From NCBI GenBank assembly GCA_001789555.1, contig MFZZ01000014.1, positions 6,009 through 40,981 on the forward strand: a stretch of 34,973 nt of DNA. The letters are read 5' to 3'. The translations under genes were made by a program, and so were the position numbers. Positions 26,573-34,383 of this stretch are shown in pieces. The first letter of the stretch is position 1, and the number at the start of each line of letters is the position of its first letter. The notes beneath the pieces were generated by a model. The model did not search any database. It was not told the DNA's origin and saw nothing but the letters and a program-made list of their open reading frames with translations. This DNA is from Candidatus Roizmanbacteria bacterium RIFCSPHIGHO2_12_FULL_38_13. GTDB taxonomy: Bacteria > Patescibacteriota > Microgenomatia > UBA1406 > GWC2-37-13.

Positions 26573-26643
26573 ATAGTGGATGATGAACTTTTCAAACCGG
26601 TATATCGGCTGATCTGGGACAGAGAGTTTCTAATAGATAAACA

Positions 26644-27669
26644 GTGATAAAATATGGTGTGAGTGATTCAAAGATAACAAGCTCTGTACGAGATATAACT
26701 GATAATGTGATTGACAAAAAACTTCGTATTTCTTATGGCATAACGCCTACACGCATTAAGCGGTTTTCACATGGCACAGAAAGTGTTGCGTGGCGGATTG
26801 AAAGCAATGCTGGTAATTTTATTGCCAAGCTGTTTGGGGGTGAAGAAAGCACTATTGAAACAGTCACAGAAGAAATAGAGCTCTATAACTACATAAATAA
26901 AAAGGGACGACCATTCGATATACGAGCACCACGTATTGTATACGATAGTCAAGATGCACCTCTAACTTCTGTAAAAAACTTTCCTTTAATACTGATGAAA
27001 TATGAAAACGCTAGGAAGTTGTTTGTCTCTACTATTACTCACGATGAGGTTACCGCATTATCAAAAGCAATTGCTCATATACATATGATACTTCAAAATA
27101 AAATGAAAGACTATAAAAAGTTAAATTATTCACATTGGAATTTGGATTATAATAAAGATGCTTATGAGACTCTGATAAATTCACCAAATGTCAAAGAATA
27201 CTCTGCTTTTGAGGTTGATCAATATAAACAACTTACAGCTAAGATAGTATCGTACCTTGAAAAGAAAAAATATCCGGATGATCTAAAGGAGTCTTTGCTA
27301 CATAGCGACATTGCCTTTGAACATATTAGAGTATTGCAAGATGGAACATCTTACTTTTTTGACTGGACAGATAAACAAAGAGGTCCCGTGGCACGTGACC
27401 TTTCTGTATTTTTATTTCATGCATACAGAGAAAGCGATATTGACTTCAAACGTTGGAATGAGTTGAGAAAATGGATTCTTGAAGGATATGTTAAAGTCAA
27501 TAAATTGGAAGATGACGATATTGGAGTAATTGTCCCGTTTATGTTTAGAAGATGTCTCGATGATGTGAAATATTTATCAAATCTCGCTATTGAAACCAAG
27601 ACAGTTATAGATGTATCTGGAATTAGAAGGAGATATGAACTAGCTAGTCGGCTGATTCAAAAAAAATAA
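26644..27669 (+). CDS. aminoglycoside phosphotransferase/homoserine kinase-like protein
   Basis: ESVAWRIESNAGNFIAKLF...ALSKAIAHIHMIL...SLLHSDIAFEHIRVLQDGTSYFFDWTDKQRGPVARDLSVFLF; GTG start. Confidence 0.72.
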   Translation: MIKYGVSDSKITSSVRDITDNVIDKKLRISYGITPTRIKRFSHGTESVAWRIESNAGNFIAKLFGGEESTIETVTEEIELYNYINKKGRPFDIRAPRIVYDSQDAPLTSVKNFPLILMKYENARKLFVSTITHDEVTALSKAIAHIHMILQNKMKDYKKLNYSHWNLDYNKDAYETLINSPNVKEYSAFEVDQYKQLTAKIVSYLEKKKYPDDLKESLLHSDIAFEHIRVLQDGTSYFFDWTDKQRGPVARDLSVFLFHAYRESDIDFKRWNELRKWILEGYVKVNKLEDDDIGVIVPFMFRRCLDDVKYLSNLAIETKTVIDVSGIRRRYELASRLIQKK

Positions 27670-27692
27670 ATAGAAAAGTGTTATAAAATTAG

Positions 27693-27800
27693 TTCAAACT
27701 CGGTCAGCACCGTGGCACTACTAAATATGCACAACCTTATGAGGTAATGCAAGAACTACTCGATGCAAAAGATATTCGAATGTCTGCTATAAATCAATAA
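27693..27800 (+). pseudogene. C-terminal fragment of an unidentified gene
   Basis: open frame FKLGQHRGTTKYAQPYEVMQELLDAKDIRMSAINQ* without start codon. Confidence 0.35.
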
Positions 27801-27870
27801 CCTTGGTAAACTTTTCAGGTTTGTATATCGTATGATTGCAATTTATCTAGGATTTTAATAGAATAGTTGC

Positions 27871-28104
27871 ATGAAAAAACGAATTTTAGAATACACTGCA
27901 GTATTTCAGGAGGAAAAAGAGGGCGGATTTTCTGTGTGGGTCCCTGATCTTCCTGGATGCGCCTCACAAGGTGAAACATTTGAAGATGCTTTGAAAAATA
28001 TTAAGGAAGCAATTGAGTTATATCTAGAAGACTCAAATGAAACATCTAAAGATACTGATGAATTTAAAAAACAATTTGTAGTACCTGTACAGATACATGC
28101 CTAA
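27871..28104 (+). CDS. hicB: HicB-like antitoxin
   Basis: YTAVFQEEKEGGFSVWVPDLPGCASQGETFEDALKNIKEAIELYLED. Confidence 0.92.
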   Translation: MKKRILEYTAVFQEEKEGGFSVWVPDLPGCASQGETFEDALKNIKEAIELYLEDSNETSKDTDEFKKQFVVPVQIHA

Positions 28105-28321
28105 ACTACCTGTTGTATCGGGAAATGATCTTATAAAAGTCTTTAAGAAAATTGGATTTATTATCGTCACACAAAAAGGATCTCACTTAAAGATGAAAAA
28201 TGAAGACGGAAGAGTTGTTACCATACCTAATCATAAAGTTATTAAACGTGGTACCCTAAAAAAGGGGATTTTGAATCCATTAGGAATTACAGTAGAACAA
28301 CTTATTAAGCTACTTAAATAG
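28097..28321 (+). CDS. hicA: HicA-like mRNA interferase toxin
   Basis: VSGNDLIKVFKKIGFIIVTQKGSHLKMKNEDGRVVTIPNHKVIKRGTLKKGIL; overlaps hicB. Confidence 0.92.
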   Translation: MPKLPVVSGNDLIKVFKKIGFIIVTQKGSHLKMKNEDGRVVTIPNHKVIKRGTLKKGILNPLGITVEQLIKLLK

Positions 28322-28379
28322 GTCCGACTATGTTCCGATATGTAAAACACTTTTCATAAAATTAATTACACATCTCAAA

Positions 28380-28952
28380 ATGCAACAAATAGAAACTCTC
28401 TACTTTCGGGGGATTAATTGGTTAATGCAGAAACGAGGAATTGGTACTGTGAAAAATTATACTCCCAAGGAATTTCAACAACTGATGGTAGAGCAGATTC
28501 GAAGTGCAAGAGATACAAAAATATCACTAAGTGACTCGTCTTTATATGCATTAAATTTACCTGATTTTTTACTCCCAGACGATTGGGAGCAAATTGAAAA
28601 AATGATGGCGGCTCAGATAAAACTTAATGGTAAAGGTATTCATGTTGTAAGCCCTCCACAAGGATCAACACCAGAAATTGCACGCGGCTGGATAGATGTA
28701 AAAATACCATTTGCATATGATCTTCCACCACTTGCATTCGTTAACAATTTTATGAGAGAAAATAGAATGTCAAGCGCAAACGGAAGCGTGTATGTTGTAA
28801 GAGGTTTGGATGCCGTTTCAGCTTTACAGAAGCAATTCCCTACGACAAGTTTTATTTACGAAAGATATAATCCAGATTTCCATTTGCAGGCTTTGATTTT
28901 TGATAGTCCAAGTTGTGAAGTTATTGATTCTAGTAATCAAAGTCAGGCTTAA
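28380..28952 (+). CDS. hypothetical protein
   Basis: 190-aa ORF with no recognised family. Confidence 0.6.
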   Translation: MQQIETLYFRGINWLMQKRGIGTVKNYTPKEFQQLMVEQIRSARDTKISLSDSSLYALNLPDFLLPDDWEQIEKMMAAQIKLNGKGIHVVSPPQGSTPEIARGWIDVKIPFAYDLPPLAFVNNFMRENRMSSANGSVYVVRGLDAVSALQKQFPTTSFIYERYNPDFHLQALIFDSPSCEVIDSSNQSQA

Positions 28953-29356
28953 AAATTTTCTGCTACTATTATTGCCTCTTTGCATCCATGTAATGCTTCA
29001 ATATTATCTAACTCGTTTAAACTAAACCAGCGGTATTCAGTCGCTTCTTCATTCAATATTATTTCAGAAGTGTTTTTTAATTTACAAAGATACGTTATGA
29101 AGACCATCTGACGATCGATAAAAATATCCGTATCAATATACGGAACAAGAGAAATAACTTCAACTTTGACTCCTAATTCCTCCATCACTTCACGATAAAG
29201 CGTTTCATAAATCCCTTCACCATATTCCATGCCACCGCCAGGAACCTGCCATTTGTTGTTCATCTTCGGATTTGAATCACGTCTTAAAGTAAGCAAATAC
29301 TTATCACCTTCTTTTATGAGAGCGAGTACAACAATGCTGATAGTATTTTTTGACAT
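28949..29356 (-). CDS. NUDIX hydrolase
   Basis: PGGGMEYGEGIYETLYREVMEELGV (Nudix box GX5EX7REUXEEXGU). Confidence 0.92.
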   Translation of the reverse strand: MSKNTISIVVLALIKEGDKYLLTLRRDSNPKMNNKWQVPGGGMEYGEGIYETLYREVMEELGVKVEVISLVPYIDTDIFIDRQMVFITYLCKLKNTSEIILNEEATEYRWFSLNELDNIEALHGCKEAIIVAENF

Positions 29357-29363
29357 TTTTTTG

Positions 29364-29437
29364 TGAGCCCAGTCGGAATCGAACCGACAGTCTATTCCTT
29401 AGAAGGGAATTGCTTTATCCAATTAAGCTATGGGCTC
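29364..29437 (-). tRNA. tRNA-Arg (anticodon TCT)
   Basis: GAGCCCATAGCTTAATTGGATAAAGCAATTCCCTTCTAAGGAATAGACTGTCGGTTCGATTCCGACTGGGCTCA on minus strand. Confidence 0.95.
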
Positions 29438-29454
29438 ATATTTTAGCTATCTGC

Positions 29455-29507
29455 GCTTAGCTGTCAGCAATTAGCTCTAAAAATTTGCTAAAAGCTAACA
29501 GCTAATA
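29455..29507. repeat. word-type imperfect hairpin (locus A)
   Basis: GCTTAGCTGTCAGCAATTAGC ... GCTAAAAGCTAACAGCTAATA. Confidence 0.65.
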
Positions 29508-29511
29508 CATG

Positions 29512-29583
29512 AGCCGACTGTCGGATTTGAACCGACGACCCACGCTTTACAAAAGCGTTGCTCTACCGCTGAGCTAAGTCGGC
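29512..29583 (-). tRNA. tRNA-Thr (anticodon TGT)
   Basis: GCCGACTTAGCTCAGCGGTAGAGCAACGCTTTTGTAAAGCGTGGGTCGTCGGTTCAAATCCGACAGTCGGCT on minus strand. Confidence 0.95.
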
Positions 29584-29589
29584 AAAAAG

Positions 29590-29671
29590 TGGCCGAGGCG
29601 GGACTCGAACCCGCACGTCTTGCGACACAAGATTTTAAGTCTTGCGTGTATACCGGTTTCACCACTCGGCC
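29590..29671 (-). tRNA. tRNA-Leu (anticodon TAA)
   Basis: GGCCGAGTGGTGAAACCGG...CAAGACTTAAAATCTTG...GGGTTCGAGTCCCGCCTCGGCCA on minus strand. Confidence 0.95.
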
Positions 29672-29677
29672 TTTTTT

Positions 29678-29763
29678 CTTGTAACTCGAAACTTATAACT
29701 TGAAACTCAAGAAAAGTTAAATTGCTTTTAAAAAGTTATGAGTTACAAGCTTCAAGCTACAAG
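29678..29763. repeat. word-type imperfect hairpin (locus B)
   Basis: CTTGTAACTCGAAACTTATAACTTGAAACT ... AAGTTATGAGTTACAAGCTTCAAGCTACAAG. Confidence 0.7.
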
Positions 29764-29772
29764 AAGATTATA

Positions 29773-30777
29773 TCAAATCAGCTTGTCCTGTTCTATGATT
29801 TCTTGTGTCACTTTTATGTTGAGATGTTTGCAGCCTTTCGGAGTAACTATGCGACCTCGTGTAGTTTTTTTTATAAAACCAATTCTCAATAAATAAGGTT
29901 CAATAAATTCCTCAATTGTACGCCGATCTTCACTTAGGGCGCTTGATATGGTTTCAACACCGACCGGAGAATTCTGAAATTTTTCGGCAATAACTTGCAA
30001 ATACTGTTTATCAAGATCTCCCAATCCATAATTGTCAATCTCAAGCATATCAAATAATTTTTCGACAACATTTTCGTCTATAGTTTTATGCTTGTCTACT
30101 TGTACAAGATCTCGGGCTCTTTTTAGAATCCGATTTGTAATTCTTGGAGTTCGACGAGAACGTTTTGCTATCTCTTCAACAGCTTTATCCGAAATTGGAA
30201 TGTTCATAATCTGGGCTGAACGTTTGACGATCTCGATCATCTCGGAATCTGTGTAATAATCAAGCCTCAACACTAAACCAAACCGATCGCGAAGCGGGGC
30301 AGAAAGTAATGCTAATTTTGTGGTGGCACCAACTATTGTAATTCTTGGAACCGGTAAACGAACTGTGCGCGCAGATGGTCCTTTGCCAATGATTATATCG
30401 AGCGCAAACTCTTCGATCACGGGATAAAGCATTTCTTCAACCGGTTTTGGAATACGGTGAATTTCATCTATAAAAAGTACATCTTGGTCTTTTAAATTTG
30501 TGAGAATTGCGGCAAGATCACCTGTTTTTGTAATCGCCGCGCCTGATGTGACTCTGATATTTCCCTCAAGTTCGTTGGCGATGATGTACGAAAGAGTGGT
30601 CTTACCGATTCCAGGTGGACCATAAAAAAGAATATGCTCTGTAGCATCACCGCGCTGTTTTACCGCTTTTAAAAACAGCTGTAATGTTTTGATTACATTT
30701 GCCTGACCGACATAATCCTTCAATGTCTTTGGTCTAAGAATAGACATGTCAGTGACCGTTTTTTCTTTTGATTTCAT
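29773..30777 (-). CDS. ruvB: Holliday junction branch migration ATPase RuvB
   Basis: LRPKTLKDYVGQANVIKTL...HILFYGPPGIGKTTLSYIIANE...DVLFIDEIHRIPKPVEEMLYP. Confidence 0.97.
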   Translation of the reverse strand: MKSKEKTVTDMSILRPKTLKDYVGQANVIKTLQLFLKAVKQRGDATEHILFYGPPGIGKTTLSYIIANELEGNIRVTSGAAITKTGDLAAILTNLKDQDVLFIDEIHRIPKPVEEMLYPVIEEFALDIIIGKGPSARTVRLPVPRITIVGATTKLALLSAPLRDRFGLVLRLDYYTDSEMIEIVKRSAQIMNIPISDKAVEEIAKRSRRTPRITNRILKRARDLVQVDKHKTIDENVVEKLFDMLEIDNYGLGDLDKQYLQVIAEKFQNSPVGVETISSALSEDRRTIEEFIEPYLLRIGFIKKTTRGRIVTPKGCKHLNIKVTQEIIEQDKLI

Positions 30778-31358
30778 CTTGATTTATTTCCTGATAAAAT
30801 TTGTATAGCTTTTGTAATTTTATCTTCAATTCTCAACTCTTTTGGTAAATTTGCAATAGTCTTCCGTATCTCCTTATTGGCAAAGCCAAGAGATGTAAGT
30901 GCTTCGATCACGGTTTTATCGTCTTCGGAAACTTCCCCGTCTTGGAAAGTAAATTCGGTTTTAAATTTTTGGGATAACTCCAATATGATTTTCAGAGCGG
31001 TTTTTTTGCCAAGACTTTTGATATTTGTGAAAAATTGGACGTCATTTTTTTTGACGGCAGCGACAAGGTCGTCATTTTTAGTATTAGAAATCACTGTAAA
31101 TGCGCTTTTTGGGCCAATGCCGGGTACACTTAATAAAAGAAGAAAAAGCTTGTGTTCCTGTTTCGTTTCAAAACCATATAAAACATGAGCATCCTCTCGA
31201 ACCTGAAAATAAGTATAAACATCAATAGGATTTGAAACCTGGTGTTTGCTAAGTAAGTTTGTCGTTAAATAAACCTGATAATAAATACCCGAAGCAGTTT
31301 CAATAAGTCCGATGGTACCGTCAATTTCAGAAACAGTACCACGTATACGTCCGATCAT
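30774..31358 (-). CDS. ruvA: Holliday junction branch migration protein RuvA
   Basis: MIGRIRGTVSEIDGTIGLIETASGIYYQVYL...LLLSVPGIGPKSAFTVIS...SLGKKTALKIILEL. Confidence 0.93.
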   Translation of the reverse strand: MIGRIRGTVSEIDGTIGLIETASGIYYQVYLTTNLLSKHQVSNPIDVYTYFQVREDAHVLYGFETKQEHKLFLLLLSVPGIGPKSAFTVISNTKNDDLVAAVKKNDVQFFTNIKSLGKKTALKIILELSQKFKTEFTFQDGEVSEDDKTVIEALTSLGFANKEIRKTIANLPKELRIEDKITKAIQILSGNKSR

Positions 31359-31378
31359 GTAGATAGTATACATCAAAG

Positions 31379-31450
31379 AAGATTTCCGATGTCAGATTTC
31401 TGATTTTCGAACCTAATTTTTTCAGAAATCGGTAATCAGAAATCAATCTT
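31379..31450. repeat. word-type imperfect hairpin (locus C)
   Basis: AAGATTTCCGATGTCAGATTTCTGATTTT ... TTTCAGAAATCGGTAATCAGAAATCAATCTT. Confidence 0.65.
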
Positions 31451-33779
31451 TTTTGTGAAGCTTTTTTTCAATATCATAAATAAGTGCACGAGTTCGATTG
31501 ATCGCATCGGGATTGACTGAAACGCTAGTCACACCACGTTTGACCAAACGTTCAACGATTTCAGGGTAATCGGATGCAGCTTGACCACAAATAGAACATG
31601 TAATACCGGCATCGGCACAGGTTTGAACTATGTGATCCAGCATTGATAAGACTGCTGGATGACGCTCATCATAGATATGAGCCACTTCACTACTGTCGCG
31701 ATCAACTCCAAGCACCATCATCGTCAGATCATTGGTACCAATCGAAACTCCGTCAATACCAATGTCGATAAACTCATCAAGCATTATTGCTGCGCCCGGA
31801 ACCTCGACCATCATCCAAAGCTTGAAGCCTTTGTTATTTAAAAGCCCATGATCTCGAACAATATCTTTTATACGAACCATCTCCCACGGTACACGAACAA
31901 AAGGAATCATAAGATGCATGTTGTTATAACCTAGATCCCAAATTTTCTGCAAAGCATCAAGTTCGAGCATAAATACCTCGGGATCTGAAATATATCTTGA
32001 CGCACCTCGATAACCAAGCATCGGATTTTCCTCATGTGGCTCATAAAGTGCTCCGCCTTTTAGATGACGGTATTCATTTGTTTTAAAATCTGTCGCTCGA
32101 TAAACGACAGGTTTTGGTGCAAAAGCTTTTGCAAAAGTCTCAAGATCGCGTGAAAGTTTATGAATAAAAACGCTTTGTTTTCCCTGCTTGATAAACTCTC
32201 GTGGATGCATGCCAATCTCGGCGATCATGAACTCGGCTCGCAGTAAACCTACACCGTCAGGATTTAGTTTGGCGACTTCCATCGCTTTTTCCGGTTCAGC
32301 AAGATTTACATAAACATGTGTCAGTGTTTTTACGTGACTGACGTGTTCTTCTTTTTTTACAATACCGTGCTCTACACCACGCTTCAAAATACTGCCTTTG
32401 AATACTTCTCCAGTAGCACCGTTGACCGAAACAACCATCTCATCTTTTATTATTTTTGTAGCATTTTCAGATCCGACAACAGCCGGAATACCAAGTTCGC
32501 GCGATACAATCGCAGCATGTGAAGTGCGCCCTCCTTTGTCAGTGACGATAGCCGATGCCTTCTTCATTGCGGGAACATAATCAGGGTTTGTCTGCGGAGC
32601 AACAAGTACATCGCCGTGTTTTACTTTGGAAATTTCCTTCGGGGACAAGACCACGATCGCCGGACCGACACCGATTCCAGGTGATGCTGGAGCGCCTACC
32701 ACAATTGGAGGATTCTTGGTTTCTGTGTTGACTTTTTCATCGAGTTTTTTATTTTGTGTCGTTGTGATAGGCCGTGACTGTACTATGAAAACTCGCCCCT
32801 TTTCAAGAGCCCATTCAATGTCCTGCGGAAAGTAATAATGATTTTCGATACTTTTGACGAGCAAAGCCACTTCGGAAATTTCATTTTCAGTTAATTTTTG
32901 TTGCGAACCATCTTTCTTGTTCAGCGGAACCTCCTGATTATTGTGTCCCACACGAACGAATTTTACGTCTTGATAAGACGTTTGTTTTTTTGTGATAACA
33001 AAAGTTGTCTTATCAACCTCATAGTGATCCGGAGTCACTTTGCCCTGGACGATGTATTCTCCAAGTCCGAAGACAGCCTCGATCACGATTTTTCTTTTGT
33101 CGTTTGTCACTGGATCTATGCTGAAAGCAATTCCCGATTTTTCCGACTGGATCATCCTCTGGACCACCGCAGCCAGTCCTACCTTGAAATGATCAAATTT
33201 CTTTTCTTGTCGGTAATAAATTGCCCTTGCTGTAAAAAGCGAGGCCCAGCATTCTTTGATCTTTTGAAGCAATTGAGTTTCGCCGTGAACATTCAGGTAT
33301 GTATCCTGCTGACCGGCAAAAGATGCGTCCGGTAGGTCTTCGGCCGTCGCTGAAGAACGTACCGCGACGAGAGGATCGGAATAGACTTTTTTTATCTTAT
33401 GAAGGGCTTTGTACAAAAAGTTGTGCTTCTTTGTCAAATATTCATCTTCTTTTTCCGCAAGCATACCGTAAAAATGTATTATTTGCTTCGTAAGATAATC
33501 GGGTGTATCGGATTTCAAAATTACATCGCGGATATGATCGGAAGCTTGTTCTATCTCCGTTGTATTGTCATAATTTACCATTGACAGCAGTTGACGAAGT
33601 TTGCCTTCGATGTTGGCATGTTTAACAAAATCAAAATAAGCATGAGATGTAAGGATAAAGCCGTAGGGAATAGGTAGGTTTGCGGTTGTCATTTCGCCTA
33701 AATTGGCTCCTTTGCCGCCGACCAAACCAACATCCTCTTTTCCCACTTCTTCAAACCAGACAATCGGTTTTTTTGTCAT
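31443..33779 (-). CDS. ppsA: phosphoenolpyruvate synthase
   Basis: WFEEVGKEDVGLVGGKGANLGEM...VRSSATAEDLPDASFAGQQDTYLN...TDKGGRTSHAAIVSRELGIPAVVG...GFKLWMMVEVPGAA. Confidence 0.97.
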   Translation of the reverse strand: MTKKPIVWFEEVGKEDVGLVGGKGANLGEMTTANLPIPYGFILTSHAYFDFVKHANIEGKLRQLLSMVNYDNTTEIEQASDHIRDVILKSDTPDYLTKQIIHFYGMLAEKEDEYLTKKHNFLYKALHKIKKVYSDPLVAVRSSATAEDLPDASFAGQQDTYLNVHGETQLLQKIKECWASLFTARAIYYRQEKKFDHFKVGLAAVVQRMIQSEKSGIAFSIDPVTNDKRKIVIEAVFGLGEYIVQGKVTPDHYEVDKTTFVITKKQTSYQDVKFVRVGHNNQEVPLNKKDGSQQKLTENEISEVALLVKSIENHYYFPQDIEWALEKGRVFIVQSRPITTTQNKKLDEKVNTETKNPPIVVGAPASPGIGVGPAIVVLSPKEISKVKHGDVLVAPQTNPDYVPAMKKASAIVTDKGGRTSHAAIVSRELGIPAVVGSENATKIIKDEMVVSVNGATGEVFKGSILKRGVEHGIVKKEEHVSHVKTLTHVYVNLAEPEKAMEVAKLNPDGVGLLRAEFMIAEIGMHPREFIKQGKQSVFIHKLSRDLETFAKAFAPKPVVYRATDFKTNEYRHLKGGALYEPHEENPMLGYRGASRYISDPEVFMLELDALQKIWDLGYNNMHLMIPFVRVPWEMVRIKDIVRDHGLLNNKGFKLWMMVEVPGAAIMLDEFIDIGIDGVSIGTNDLTMMVLGVDRDSSEVAHIYDERHPAVLSMLDHIVQTCADAGITCSICGQAASDYPEIVERLVKRGVTSVSVNPDAINRTRALIYDIEKKLHKKD

Positions 33780-33897
33780 AGATTAAATATAAATGAAACA
33801 CTAACTTATATTCAAGTGTTTATGAAAATTTACTATATGTCGCGGAATTTTAATAGAAATTGAAGGAATATATACCATGTAAACAAGTAGATCTCAT

Positions 33898-33961
33898 CAT
33901 CCCGAGCCTGCCTGCGGCAGGCAGGCTTGACTTCAGTAGGCAGGTGAGTTCAACATGACAA
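33898..33961. repeat. degenerate dispersed repeat with GCCTGCCTGCGGCAGGCAGGC palindrome
   Basis: CATCCCGAGCCTGCCTGCGGCAGGCAGGCTTGACTTCAGTAGGCAGGTGAGTTCAACATGACA. Confidence 0.6.
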
Positions 33962-33998
33962 GATTTCGGAAAGAACTGAACAAATACTTACAATCACC

Positions 33999-34027
33999 TT
34001 GACATCTCAAATTGACCTCGCTATAAT
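33999..34027 (+). promoter_or_regulatory. consensus promoter of the tRNA-Ala/23S transcription unit
   Basis: TTGACA (33999-34004), exactly 17 nt, TATAAT (34022-34027). Confidence 0.85.
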
Positions 34028-34087
34028 ACTTTTTACATGATTTTAAAGCGACTTTCATAAAGGCGCTATTGGAAGCACTACTAGACA

Positions 34088-34100
34088 TGCTCTCCTAACA
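34088..34100 (+). promoter_or_regulatory. boxA-like antitermination element in the rRNA leader
   Basis: TGCTCTCCTAACA, similar to boxA TGCTCTTTAACA. Confidence 0.4.
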
Positions 34101-34138
34101 GCCTCCAAAAGTTGAGTAAATAGACTGGGATCCGAAAC

Positions 34139-34212
34139 GGGCCTGTAGTTCAGTTGGCTAGAACATCTCATTTGCAATGAGAAGGTCACCGGTTCGAGCC
34201 CGGTCAGGTCCA
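34139..34212 (+). tRNA. tRNA-Ala (anticodon TGC)
   Basis: GGGCCTGTAGTTCAGTTGGCTAGAACATCTCATTTGCAATGAGAAGGTCACCGGTTCGAGCCCGGTCAGGTCCA. Confidence 0.96.
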
Positions 34213-34217
34213 CAAAA

Positions 34218-34279
34218 TTGGACGATGGTCTTTAGTCTTTGGTCATTAGAAGTACTAATGTCTAAAGACTATAGTCCAA
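34218..34279. repeat. word-type imperfect hairpin (locus D)
   Basis: TTGGACGATGGTCTTTAGTCTTTGGTCATTAG ... CTAATGTCTAAAGACTATAGTCCAA. Confidence 0.65.
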
Positions 34280-34383
34280 ATGACTATTGAGCACTTTGAC
34301 AATTAGAAGCGGTTTTATTTGTTCAAATAAGAAACGTAGGTAGAAAAATCTAAGAAAAGTGAGACTTGACAAATGAGAGAGAT

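Noticed and set aside
32898-33335. 145-aa plus-strand ORF and other ORFs antisense to ppsA, uvrA and uvrB
   Set aside because: Antisense to strongly recognisable core genes with no protein-like motifs.
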